From positions 496,001 to 560,000 of the forward strand of contig NZ_CP069004.1 of NCBI RefSeq assembly GCF_016801775.1: a stretch of 64,000 nt of DNA, written 5' to 3'. The translations under genes were made by a program, and so were the position numbers. Shown here piece by piece: positions 56,612-64,000 of the stretch (within the stretch, counting starts at the first letter, position 1; each line of letters starts with the position of its first letter). The notes beneath the pieces were generated by a model. That model saw nothing but the letters and a program-made list of their open reading frames with translations, had not been told where the DNA came from and made no database searches. The DNA is from Sulfitobacter mediterraneus (lineage in GTDB: Bacteria > Pseudomonadota > Alphaproteobacteria > Rhodobacterales > Rhodobacteraceae).

Positions 56612-57350
56612 TCTGGTCCTCACCGCATTGGCTGTGATCATGATCATGGTCATGGTTGTGATGATGCCGGTAAAGCGCCAAAGCCCCCTGTGTGCCAGTG
56701 CCAAAGAGCGCGCGATACTCCGGCGCATCGGCGACGACCTCCGGCGCACCTTCACAGCAGACATGGCCATTGAGGCACAAAACCCGGTCAGAGGCGGCCA
56801 TCACCACATGCAAATCATGGCTGACCATCAGGATCGCCACGCCTGTGCGCTGGCGGACGTCTTCGATCTGCCGGTAAAACGCGGCGGCACCCGGCTGGTC
56901 CAGCCCCTGTGTCGCCTCGTCAAGGATCAGAACATCGGGCGATCCCAGCAAGGCGCGGGCCAGCAGAACCCTCTGAAACTGCCCGCCGGACAGATCGGTC
57001 ATTTGCCGCTGTGCCAGTTCCGGCACGCCCGCCTGTGCCAGAGCTTGGGTTGTGACTTCTTGGGATTGGCGCACTGGCAGGCTTAGGAACCGCTGCACCG
57101 TCAGGGGCAATGTCCCGTCGATTTGCAGCTTCTGCGGCACATAGCCGATCTTGAGCCCCGGCTTGCGGATCACCGCCCCGCTGGCCGGCTTCAATGCGCC
57201 GATCAAGGCCCGCAGCAGGCTGGACTTGCCAGACCCGTTGGGGCCGACAATGGTCACAATCTCGCCCTGTGAGAGTTTGAAATGCACATCGCGCAGCACA
57301 GTTGCACTGCCATAACGCAGGGTCAGACCCTTGGTCTCAATCAATGTCAC
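56601..57350 (-). CDS. znuC: Zinc ABC transporter ATPase
   Basis: 249 residues with Walker A GPNGSGKSSLLRALIG, signature LSGGQFQRVLLARAL, Walker B LILDEATQGLDQ and switch MVSHDLHVV. The C-terminal tail is His-rich (RHHHNHDHDHDHSQC), fitting zinc handling. Overlaps zur by four bases and znuB by eleven. Confidence 0.94.
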
Positions 57351-57826
57351 GCCGCATCATCCTGACAATCGGGGCAAAGGCCCTCGGCCTCGACCACGGT
57401 GCGTTCTATGGTAAATCCGGCGGCGCGAGCCGCTTCGCCCAGGCGCCCCTGGGCAGGGGCCGTGTCCGTCTCCGCCACCGATTTGCAACTGCGACAGATC
57501 AGGAATGCGGGCGCGTGATCGGACCCCAGATGCGCACAGGCGATATAGGCATTTAATGCCTCGATCTTATGGGCGAACCCGGCTTTTACCAGAAAATCCA
57601 ATGCACGGTAGGCGACAGGCGGCTGTGCGCCCAAACCTTCCTCGGCCAGCACGGCAAGCAGATCATAAGCCCCCAGCGCCCGATGCTCGGCCAGCAGAAT
57701 TTCGAGCGCCCGCCGCCGCACAGGGGTCAGGCGCAGGCCGGTTTCGGCGCAGTGGGCCTCTGCCTTGGCCAAGGTGCCTTTGACGCAGGCGGCGTGATCA
57801 TGTGCGGCAAAGCCGATAGCGGACAT
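57347..57826 (-). CDS. zur: Zinc-uptake regulator of the Fur family
   Basis: 159 residues. Fur/Zur fold with the HTH (CAETGLRLTPVRRRALEILLAEHRALGAYDLLAVL), His/Cys metal sites (CAHLGSDH, ICRSCKS) and a C-terminal CPDC. Divergent from znuA, upstream of znuC. Represses zinc uptake under zinc sufficiency. The divergent interval carries two similar palindromes that fit its operator. Confidence 0.92.
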   Translation of the reverse strand: MSAIGFAAHDHAACVKGTLAKAEAHCAETGLRLTPVRRRALEILLAEHRALGAYDLLAVLAEEGLGAQPPVAYRALDFLVKAGFAHKIEALNAYIACAHLGSDHAPAFLICRSCKSVAETDTAPAQGRLGEAARAAGFTIERTVVEAEGLCPDCQDDAA

Positions 57827-57856
57827 GGGAGGCCTTTCTGAATTTTCCCTATTGAT

Positions 57857-57868
57857 ATGTTATAACAT
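57857..57868. promoter_or_regulatory. Zur-like operator 1
   Basis: Perfect 12-base palindrome ATGTTATAACAT in the zur-znuA interval, inside the larger GATATGTTATAACATC. This is the shape of alphaproteobacterial Zur boxes. Confidence 0.75.
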
Positions 57869-57885
57869 CCACGGTAGCAAGCGTG

Positions 57886-57897
57886 ATATTATAACAT
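57886..57897. promoter_or_regulatory. Zur-like operator 2
   Basis: ATATTATAACAT, one mismatch from operator 1, starting 29 bases downstream of it and closest to the znuA ribosome site. Two sites allow separate control of znuA and zur-znuCB. Confidence 0.65.
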
Positions 57898-57911
57898 TAC
57901 CGGAGACCACC

Positions 57912-58967
57912 ATGCGCCGCCTCAGCCTTTTGTTTTCATTGCTTGCCACGACCTCCTTTGCCGAAGTGCCGCGTGTGGCGACAGATATTGCTCCGGTGCA
58001 CAGCCTCGTCGCGGCTGTCATGGACGGGGCAGGGGCGCCCGATTTGATAATTGCGCCCGGTGCCTCCCCCCATGGTTATGCCATGCGCCCCTCAGAGGCG
58101 CGCAATCTGGCCGCAGCGGACCTGGTGATCTGGGTTGGCCCCGGTCTGACACCGTGGTTGGCGGATCCGCTGGAAAGCCTTGCGGGTGATGCCGTGCATA
58201 TGAGCCTGATGGATGTGGAGGGCACGCGGGTCTTGCCAGTGCGCGAAGGTGTTGGATTTGAGGACCACCACCATGACCATGGTTCCGAAGATCATCATGA
58301 CGATCATGATGACCACGCCGATCACGATGACCACGCCGATCATGATGAGCACAAAGACCACGAGGAACACGATGGTCATGAAGCCCATGATGATCATGCG
58401 GACGACAGTAAACACGCCGATCATGACGACCACGACGACCACCACACGGGTGGCGTCGATCCGCATGCCTGGCTTGACCCGCTGAATGGCGCGGCTTGGG
58501 CGGTGGCGATTTCCGACCAATTGTCAAAGATGGATCCGGACAATGCCGCACTCTATCAAAAAAACGCACTCTCCCTGATGCAAAGCCTGCTGGCGCATGA
58601 GGCCAAAGCACAGGAGACATTTGCCCCGCTTCAAAACCGCCCCTTTGTCGTGCTCCATGATGCGTTCCAATACGTCGAAGCGCGATATGAACTGCATGCC
58701 GTGGCCTCGGTTCATGACACAGAGGCCGCCAGCCCCGGCGCGGCGCGTGTCGCACAATTGCGTGAGCATGTGCAGTCAGAGGGCGTGGTCTGTGCCTTTG
58801 CAGAGCCGCAGTTGAACCAAGCTTTGCTGGTTACTGTAACTGAAGGTATGCCCGTAAAAATCGGCACGCTCGATCCCTTGGGTGCAGATGTGCCGCTGGG
58901 CCGCTCTCATTATCTGGAAACGTTGAATCAACTCGCCGCAGACATGCAGGAATGTTTGGCAGAGTAG
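57912..58967 (+). CDS. znuA: Zinc ABC transporter binding protein with long His-rich loop
   Basis: 351 residues. Signal peptide (MRRLSLLFSLLATTSFA), cluster A-I binding fold with H30 (DIAPVHSLV), H54 (ASPHGYAM) and H185 (VDPHAWLDP) as likely zinc ligands. Residues 117-180 are an inserted His/Asp-rich loop with 22 His by my count, which may collect zinc. Start ATG follows CCGGAG. Its stop lies inside the 3' end of the convergent Hint-domain gene (40-base overlap). Confidence 0.95.
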   Translation: MRRLSLLFSLLATTSFAEVPRVATDIAPVHSLVAAVMDGAGAPDLIIAPGASPHGYAMRPSEARNLAAADLVIWVGPGLTPWLADPLESLAGDAVHMSLMDVEGTRVLPVREGVGFEDHHHDHGSEDHHDDHDDHADHDDHADHDEHKDHEEHDGHEAHDDHADDSKHADHDDHDDHHTGGVDPHAWLDPLNGAAWAVAISDQLSKMDPDNAALYQKNALSLMQSLLAHEAKAQETFAPLQNRPFVVLHDAFQYVEARYELHAVASVHDTEAASPGAARVAQLREHVQSEGVVCAFAEPQLNQALLVTVTEGMPVKIGTLDPLGADVPLGRSHYLETLNQLAADMQECLAE

Positions 58968-60082
58968 CGCCTTTCAAGCCCGGCACTGGCGGCAGTTTTT
59001 GCCGCCGGTGCCATTGGCCGATTTCTCTGATCTTTGTGGCTGACTTTCAGGCCTCCGGTCAGACTTTGTTGGACCTGCGCTTTCGCGTCTTGCATCTTCA
59101 GACACACCCGCGCGGTCGGTCCGTTCAGCGCCGCACCTTGATGTGGTGCCGCGCCAAATAGGGCTTTGACCCTGCGACGCTCCGCCTGTGTCATCCCGCT
59201 GATCACCATCTGCCCAAGCAGCAGGCTCTCTGCATAACAGCCGTTGGCGCGGACAATCTCATGGCGCCGGCAGGCAAAATGCACCCATGTGATCTGCGAT
59301 CTGCCTGTCATGTACCGAATGCCCGCCAGACCGGTCAACGCTTTGGCGGGGACCAATGCGGGCCGTTCAAAAATCTCCATCAGTTGTCCGTTGGCGCCAA
59401 CGAGGATGCGGTGTTGAGGTGAGACCACCAAATCCCGCTCTGGCAGGTTCGGACCCAAGGCCCCGGTCTGAATGAGAACCGGCAACCTGCCTTCCGCGAG
59501 AGACAAAAGGGTCTGGCCGCTGCAGCGCACCCATTGGATCTGTTGCGCACCATTGTCGGCCGTGATCACATGGTCCCCGGCGCGCAGGTCTTCGACAGGG
59601 CATTGCCCGGACGGCGTGTCAATCAGGGTTCCGGGGGCGTAACATGGCACGGTGCCTGCATTCGGATTGGCTTGCGCATAATAGGACGCTCCGCCATCGT
59701 CCGACTGCAAGCTGCCGGTCGCGGGGGGCGTGCCGATATCGGTGCTCGACTGGCCGGCTGCCGGACCATTGGTAGCATTCACAACCCGGCCTTCGAAAGA
59801 GATGAACTGAACCAAGGTTCCGGTGTCATCCACCAATGCCACACCGTCCTCGCTGCGAATGCCCGGCAGTCCGACAGAGGCATTGTCCAGAACGTAAACG
59901 TCCTGATTGCCGATGGTCGCCTGAAGGGAACCCATCCCGTAAGGGCCACTGAGGACACTGCCGAATTCGTCGTAGATATAAAGCGTGAAGCCGGACATGT
60001 CGGTACCGATTGGTACGGCGATCTCGACAAACTCATTGCCAATACCGCCCTGCGTGTCGAGCTCGGATATATAGGCGGTCAT
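58928..60082 (-). CDS. Secreted-type Hint-domain protein with N-terminal lamin-tail-like region
   Basis: 384 residues from ATG 60082. Residues about 1-140 resemble a beta-sandwich of the lamin-tail type (ISELDTQGGIGNEFVEIAVP, SGFTLYIYDEFG). A Hint (hedgehog/intein) module follows from about residue 150: CYAPGTLIDTPSGQCPVEDLRAGDHVITADNGAQQIQWVRC, then RDLVVSPQHRILV. The catalytic-type first Cys of the module is present, but I see no C-extein or Asn splice end, as is usual for the numerous roseobacter Hint proteins. No signal peptide. Convergent with znuA and overlapping it by 40 bases. Confidence 0.8.
   Translation of the reverse strand: MTAYISELDTQGGIGNEFVEIAVPIGTDMSGFTLYIYDEFGSVLSGPYGMGSLQATIGNQDVYVLDNASVGLPGIRSEDGVALVDDTGTLVQFISFEGRVVNATNGPAAGQSSTDIGTPPATGSLQSDDGGASYYAQANPNAGTVPCYAPGTLIDTPSGQCPVEDLRAGDHVITADNGAQQIQWVRCSGQTLLSLAEGRLPVLIQTGALGPNLPERDLVVSPQHRILVGANGQLMEIFERPALVPAKALTGLAGIRYMTGRSQITWVHFACRRHEIVRANGCYAESLLLGQMVISGMTQAERRRVKALFGAAPHQGAALNGPTARVCLKMQDAKAQVQQSLTGGLKVSHKDQRNRPMAPAAKTAASAGLERRYSAKHSCMSAAS
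58982..59012. terminator. Strong hairpin after znuA, inside the Hint gene
   Basis: 13-base stem GGCACTGGCGGCA / TGCCGCCGGTGCC (one G-T pair) with loop GTTTT, 15 bases past the znuA stop and within coding sequence of the convergent gene. Confidence 0.65.
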
Positions 60083-60268
60083 CGCGCAAACCCCATGTTG
60101 AGAGACCAGCCAACGATCAGGGCCGGCCGGAAAGCCTTGCAATGGGATCACCCGAATTTGTGTCTGAAATGCGAAAAGAGGCGGGCGCAGTTAGGTCAAA
60201 TGGTGGTGTTTTTATTTGCATTTTCTCTTGTTTTGAGCGGCCAATTGGGAGTTTTGGAAAAAAGAAAA

Positions 60269-60289
60269 GCCCCGCCAAAACGGCGGGGC
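60269..60289 (-). terminator. Intrinsic terminator after phoX
   Basis: 8-base stem GCCCCGCC / GGCGGGGC with loop AAAAC; read on the minus strand it is followed by a T-rich run (TTTTCTTTTTT). About 30 bases past the phoX stop. Confidence 0.85.
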
Positions 60290-60318
60290 ATAGGCTTCTG
60301 AAATGTCTTGGTTTGAAT

Positions 60319-62340
60319 TCAAACGGCGATCTTGCCGCCACCTTTCTTTGTCACCACAACCACCGAGGGGCGCGGTGGCATCTTGGGGTCAAAGTCCGGC
60401 CAGCGGGTCGCGGGATCTTCAAAGGTTGAGGCCCGTTCAAACCCCTTGAGGTCTTTGGTGCCATCGGTGCCAGGGTGCTGCACGGCAAGGAACAATGTCT
60501 CGCCATCATCGGTGAAGTAGGGGCCGCACATCTCGCCGCCCACCGGGCAGCGGAAGAACAGCTTGGACGTGCCGCGCGCCGTGCCTTCGGTTTCCACCGC
60601 ATACAGCCCGTCGGATTTGCCGGTCTTGCCCCATTTGCTGCCCTGATCGGTCGATACCCAAAGACGGCCGTCGGCATCAATGGCGCAATTGTCGGGCGAT
60701 CCGAACCAGCCGTTTTCAGAGGTCTCGGGGTTCCACTGTGCGCCAACCTCGGAAACCGACGGATCGCCACATTTCACAAGGATGGACCAGGTGCCACGGG
60801 TTGCCGCGTGATCACCGCCGTCTTCCTTGATCTCGATGATATGGCCAAAGTCGCTTTTGCTGCGTGGGTTGGCAGTGTTGGTTTCCTTGCGTTTGTTGTT
60901 GTTTGTCAACATGATGTAGGCCGTGCCGTCGCCGCGCGGCTGCGCGTCTTCGGGGCGGTCCATCGGTGTCGCGCCCAAGAGATCCGCTGCAAGGCGCGTA
61001 TCAATCAGCACGTCGCCCTGATCGTTAAACCCGTTTTCAGCCGTGAGCGGCCCCATGCCATGCACCAGCGGGAGCCAATGCACGGTGCCATCCTCATCAA
61101 AGCGTGCCACGTAAAGCGTGCCATCGCTTAAAAGTTTGGCATTGGCCGCGCGGTCCGCGGAGACAGAGCCGTTGGAGACATATTTGTACTGATAGTCAAA
61201 GCGGTTATCGTCGCCCATATAGACAACCAGCTTGCCATCGGTGCTGACAGTGGTTTCCGCGCCTTCATGGCGGAAACGCCCCAGCGCGGTATGTTTGACC
61301 GGTGTGGATGTGGGGTCCATCGGGTCCACTTCGACCACCCAGCCGAATTTATTCGGCATATTGGGTTCCTTGTCGATGTTGTAGCGGTCGTGGAACTTGC
61401 CCCAGGCATACCAGCGGCCCGGCACGCCGTAGCGTTTCTTCTGCGCGGCATCGTCATGCGCGCTCAGGTCCGGCTTGCCATCCGCATCCAGAACATCGGT
61501 CCAGAAATAGCCGTGAAAGTTTTCCTCGGCCATCAACCATGTGCCCCAAGGTGTCATGCCGCCCGCGCAATTGTTGATCGTGCCGATCACGTTCATACCA
61601 GCAGGATCATCGTTTGTTTTCATGCGCTTGTGACCCGCCGCAGGGCCAGACAGGGTCATTGCGGTGTTCAACGGTGTCACCCGGCGATTCATCTTGCCGT
61701 CCCGCACCACGGACCATTGGCCTGCTTCATCCTGCGCAATCTCGACCACGGTGCCACCATGGGCAGCCATCTCGATGCCGATCAATTCGGGCGTCATCCC
61801 TTCGAATCCGGCTTTGTCCTGACGGCCCAGACCGGGGAACATCACTTCTTCGTTGGTATATTCGTGGTTCACACACAGCAGGCCGCGTGTTCCAGCCTCG
61901 TTCAGCGGCACAAAGCCGACGTAATCGTTGTTGTAGCCAAACTGCTTGAGCTGGGCCTCGGCGGTCTGGTTCATCACGTCAAATTCGGGCGCATTCGCAA
62001 GCACCGGATCACCCCAACGCAGCAACACCTGGGCGCCATAGCCTTCGGCGACATGGTGGGTCTCGTCATTGCCTGCCGTCAGCTCTTCGAATTTGTAGCG
62101 GCTCTGCGCCTCGGCTGCGGAGGCCTCGTTCGGGGCCATCAAGGCCGAGCTGCCGAAAAGCGCGGTGGTGGCCGACACCCCAAGCATCCCGCGCAGAACA
62201 TCGCGGCGGCCATAGCGGGCGTTGATCACATCGCCGATGGTGCGGCTCAGATTGGGATTTGTCGGGATATCATCAAAGGCCTCGAAGGCTTCGGCCTTGT
62301 TGCCGATGCTGGGGTCATTCAGGATGTCTTTGCGCGTCAT
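60319..62340 (-). CDS. phoX: PhoX-family alkaline phosphatase
   Basis: 673 residues of the DUF839/PhoX family. A twin-arginine signal follows a long n-region (R45-R46 in YGRRDVLRGMLG, then a hydrophobic stretch to about 65). Conserved stretches include GLLCVNHEYTNEEVMFPG, the GTWLMAEENFHGYFW region and SPDNCAIDADGRLWVSTDQG. It hydrolyses phosphate esters in the periplasm with Fe/Ca cofactors, giving phosphate under starvation. It stands alone; a weak Pho-box-like site lies about 70 bases upstream. Confidence 0.93.
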   Translation of the reverse strand: MTRKDILNDPSIGNKAEAFEAFDDIPTNPNLSRTIGDVINARYGRRDVLRGMLGVSATTALFGSSALMAPNEASAAEAQSRYKFEELTAGNDETHHVAEGYGAQVLLRWGDPVLANAPEFDVMNQTAEAQLKQFGYNNDYVGFVPLNEAGTRGLLCVNHEYTNEEVMFPGLGRQDKAGFEGMTPELIGIEMAAHGGTVVEIAQDEAGQWSVVRDGKMNRRVTPLNTAMTLSGPAAGHKRMKTNDDPAGMNVIGTINNCAGGMTPWGTWLMAEENFHGYFWTDVLDADGKPDLSAHDDAAQKKRYGVPGRWYAWGKFHDRYNIDKEPNMPNKFGWVVEVDPMDPTSTPVKHTALGRFRHEGAETTVSTDGKLVVYMGDDNRFDYQYKYVSNGSVSADRAANAKLLSDGTLYVARFDEDGTVHWLPLVHGMGPLTAENGFNDQGDVLIDTRLAADLLGATPMDRPEDAQPRGDGTAYIMLTNNNKRKETNTANPRSKSDFGHIIEIKEDGGDHAATRGTWSILVKCGDPSVSEVGAQWNPETSENGWFGSPDNCAIDADGRLWVSTDQGSKWGKTGKSDGLYAVETEGTARGTSKLFFRCPVGGEMCGPYFTDDGETLFLAVQHPGTDGTKDLKGFERASTFEDPATRWPDFDPKMPPRPSVVVVTKKGGGKIAV

Positions 62341-62401
62341 GGCTTTTCCTATGGCTGCAGGTTGCGTTGCGCCCCTAGTGGCCCGTTTGTGTAATGGATT
62401 T

Positions 62402-62419
62402 ATGTAGCTCAGATGTCAG
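62402..62419 (-). promoter_or_regulatory. Weak Pho-box-like repeats upstream of phoX
   Basis: On the minus strand, CTGACAT followed 11 bases later by GCTACAT. The first unit is one base from the Pho half-site CTGTCAT, the second is poor. Plausible for phoX but unproven. Confidence 0.25.
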
Positions 62420-62544
62420 TTTTGTTACCGCTGCAAAATTCGCCTCCAAGCGGCCGATGGCAGCCCGCCCGCGACATTTGACCCCCGCACAGCGCCAGTT
62501 GCAAGGCCGCGCAGCCTCGCCAATTGGACGTGGCGGGCAGAGCC

Positions 62545-62565
62545 CCCCTTGAACCCCCCAAGGGG
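62545..62565. repeat. Hairpin in the GC-rich region before clpP
   Basis: Stem CCCCTTG / CAAGGGG with loop AACCCCC, preceded by GGCGGGCAGAGCCCC. It resembles the GC-rich intergenic palindromic elements elsewhere in the window, but lacks the CCCCCGGAGGT part. The phoX-clpP interval (62341-62632, about 290 bases) otherwise shows only the clpP promoter area. Confidence 0.4.
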
Positions 62566-62632
62566 CGAGACTAATCTCTGGGTAACGGTTTTGCGGGTAT
62601 GGTCCTGCGGACATCTTAACAGGCAGGCATCA

Positions 62633-63289
62633 ATGACAGATCCATACGAAACATACATGAACACGCTGGTCCCCATGGTGGTGGAGCAAACCAGCCGCGG
62701 CGAACGCGCCTATGACATTTTCTCGCGTCTGCTGAAGGAACGGATCATCTTTTTGTCCGGCCCGGTGCATGACGGCATGTCTTCGTTGATCGTGGCGCAG
62801 CTTTTGCACCTGGAGGCGGAAAACCCGTCGAAGGAAATTTCCATGTATATCAACAGCCCCGGCGGCGTTGTGACCTCGGGCCTGTCGATCTACGACACCA
62901 TGCAATACATCAAACCCAAGGTCAGCACGCTGGTGATCGGGCAAGCGGCCTCGATGGGTTCGCTGCTGCTGACGGCGGGCGAGAAAGGCATGCGGTTCTC
63001 ACTGCCCAACAGCCGTGTGATGGTGCACCAACCCTCTGGCGGCTATCAGGGGCAGGCGACGGATATCATGATCCATGCGCAGGAAACCCAGAAACTGAAA
63101 ACCCGCCTGAACGAGATCTACGTCAAGCATACGGGCCAGACCCTCAAGAAAGTCGAAGAGGCGCTTGAGCGGGATAACTTCATGTCACCGGAGGACGCCA
63201 AAGACTGGGGCCTGATCGACGAGATTGTCGAAAGCCGCGGCAAGGCAGACGATCCGGACGCCCCCACAAAGGGCAAGGATGACAAGTAA
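62633..63289 (+). CDS. clpP: ATP-dependent Clp protease proteolytic subunit
   Basis: 218 residues from the ATG at 62633. Catalytic triad S108 (GQAASMGS), H132 (MVHQPSGG) and D181 ([11 protein letters not shown]) is intact. Forms the tetradecameric protease with ClpX or ClpA. Followed after 125 bases by clpX, the usual order. Length is typical. Confidence 0.97.
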   Translation: MTDPYETYMNTLVPMVVEQTSRGERAYDIFSRLLKERIIFLSGPVHDGMSSLIVAQLLHLEAENPSKEISMYINSPGGVVTSGLSIYDTMQYIKPKVSTLVIGQAASMGSLLLTAGEKGMRFSLPNSRVMVHQPSGGYQGQATDIMIHAQETQKLKTRLNEIYVKHTGQTLKKVEEALERDNFMSPEDAKDWGLIDEIVESRGKADDPDAPTKGKDDK

Positions 63290-63301
63290 CACCTGAACCA
63301 T

Positions 63302-63333
63302 CCGGCGCTGCGATTTTGCGATTGTAGCGCCGG
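63302..63333. terminator. Hairpin between clpP and clpX
   Basis: Perfect 8-base stem CCGGCGCT / AGCGCCGG with a 16-base loop, 12 bases past the clpP stop. No U-tract; could lower read-through from clpP to clpX. Confidence 0.45.
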
Positions 63334-63414
63334 TGCCTCTGGCCTAGGATCAGGGCCAACCACGCAGTCCCCAACGCAGGGGCAAATAAACACGAAAGAC
63401 CTGAAAGGGTTGAG

Positions 63415-64000
63415 ATGGCGAATAATTCCGGCGGCGACAGCAAAAACACCCTCTATTGCAGTTTTTGCGGCAAGAGCCAGCACGAGGTGCGCAAGCTGAT
63501 TGCGGGGCCAACCGTTTTCATCTGCGATGAATGCGTTGAGCTCTGCATGGACATCATCCGGGAGGAAACCAAAGCATCGGGCCTCAAGGCAACCGATGGT
63601 GTGCCAACCCCCAAAGACATCTGCGAAGTGCTGGATGATTACGTGATCGGACAGGCGACAGCAAAACGTGTGCTGTCGGTCGCGGTGCACAACCATTACA
63701 AGCGCCTCAACCATGCCCAAAAGGGCGGCGATATCGAATTGGCCAAATCCAACATCTTGCTGATCGGCCCCACCGGCTGCGGCAAAACCTTGCTGGCTCA
63801 AACGCTGGCACGGATTTTGGATGTGCCCTTCACCATGGCCGATGCCACCACATTGACCGAAGCCGGTTACGTGGGCGAGGACGTTGAGAACATCATTCTC
63901 AAGCTGTTGCAGGCCTCTGAATACAACGTTGAACGTGCGCAGCGCGGCATCGTCTATATTGACGAGGTCGACAAGATCACCCGCAAGTCCGAAAACCCCT
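63415..64000 (+). CDS. clpX: Clp protease ATP-binding subunit ClpX (5' part)
   Basis: About 195 codons before the right edge. Zinc-binding C4 domain with C15, C18, C37 and C40 ([16 protein letters not shown]), Walker A GPTGCGKT at 118-125 and Walker [11 protein letters not shown]. The start follows AAAGGG. ClpX unfolds substrates for ClpP. Confidence 0.97.
   Translation, partial: MANNSGGDSKNTLYCSFCGKSQHEVRKLIAGPTVFICDECVELCMDIIREETKASGLKATDGVPTPKDICEVLDDYVIGQATAKRVLSVAVHNHYKRLNHAQKGGDIELAKSNILLIGPTGCGKTLLAQTLARILDVPFTMADATTLTEAGYVGEDVENIILKLLQASEYNVERAQRGIVYIDEVDKITRKSENP

Noticed and set aside
58279..58449. Low-complexity DNA as a satellite or sequencing artefact
   Set aside because: In-frame His/Asp codons in a ZnuA loop, a known feature of the family.

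Overview
The window is a compact, fairly GC-rich alphaproteobacterial segment, almost certainly from the Roseobacter group of the Rhodobacteraceae. Supporting signs are the fnrL / ccoNOQP / ccoGHIS / hemN arrangement, ectoine-degradation genes, a choXWV choline transporter, PhoX, RTX and Hint-domain proteins, and TTGA-N6-TCAA Fnr-type boxes. No integrase, transposase, CRISPR array, rRNA or plasmid/phage gene was seen. One tRNA (Thr, UGU) is present. Both ends are cut: pssA on the left and clpX on the right.

Layout. 0-6.7 kb: end of pssA, then a TctDE-like two-component system whose kinase gene overlaps an orphan solute-binding protein gene; this block diverges from a tctCBA tripartite tricarboxylate transporter. 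6.7-11 kb: ectoine catabolism (aminotransferase and Lrp-type regulator on one strand, doeA-doeB on the other). 11.3-16.8 kb: a 1852-residue secreted protein with a leishmanolysin-like peptidase domain, RTX repeats, twelve 93-residue Ig-like repeats and a DUF4214-like C-terminus. 16.9-28.8 kb: the microaerobic block, hemN-ccoSIHG, a DJ-1/PfpI protein, ccoPQON, a universal stress protein and fnrL, with Fnr boxes before ccoG, between ccoN and usp, and inside ccoS ahead of hemN. 28.9-32.3 kb: an MscS channel translationally coupled to a polytopic membrane protein carrying a 2Fe-2S ferredoxin domain. 32.4-35.3 kb: choXWV.

35.5-40.8 kb is an accessory-looking block between choV and tRNA-Thr: an APC permease with an Fnr box, an HxlR regulator diverging from an mddA-like methanethiol S-methyltransferase and an OsmC protein, a VIT/CCC1 metal transporter with a weaker Fnr-like box, and a DksA/TraR zinc-finger protein. 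41-53.2 kb: a degenerate sulfotransferase-like protein, a non-pyrrolysine MttB homologue, and a long operon joining tryptophan breakdown (kynA, kynU) to the CoA-dependent anthranilate route (2-aminobenzoyl-CoA monooxygenase/reductase, CoA ligase, beta-oxidation-type enzymes, MarR regulator). 53.3-55.8 kb: pcaHG and pobA. 55.8-59 kb: zinc uptake (znuBC-zur divergent from znuA, two Zur-like palindromes). 59-64 kb: a Hint-domain protein, PhoX, clpP and clpX.

Taken together the genes describe a marine heterotroph that scavenges compatible solutes (ectoine, choline), aromatic compounds, tryptophan, phosphate and zinc, and that switches to high-affinity respiration under low oxygen through FnrL. 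The least ordinary pieces are the HxlR/MddA/OsmC locus, the 2Fe-2S membrane protein coupled to MscS, the peptidase-adhesin fusion, and the reach of Fnr boxes to an amino-acid permease and a metal transporter. Functions are assigned by reading sequences and recalling families; no database search was run.
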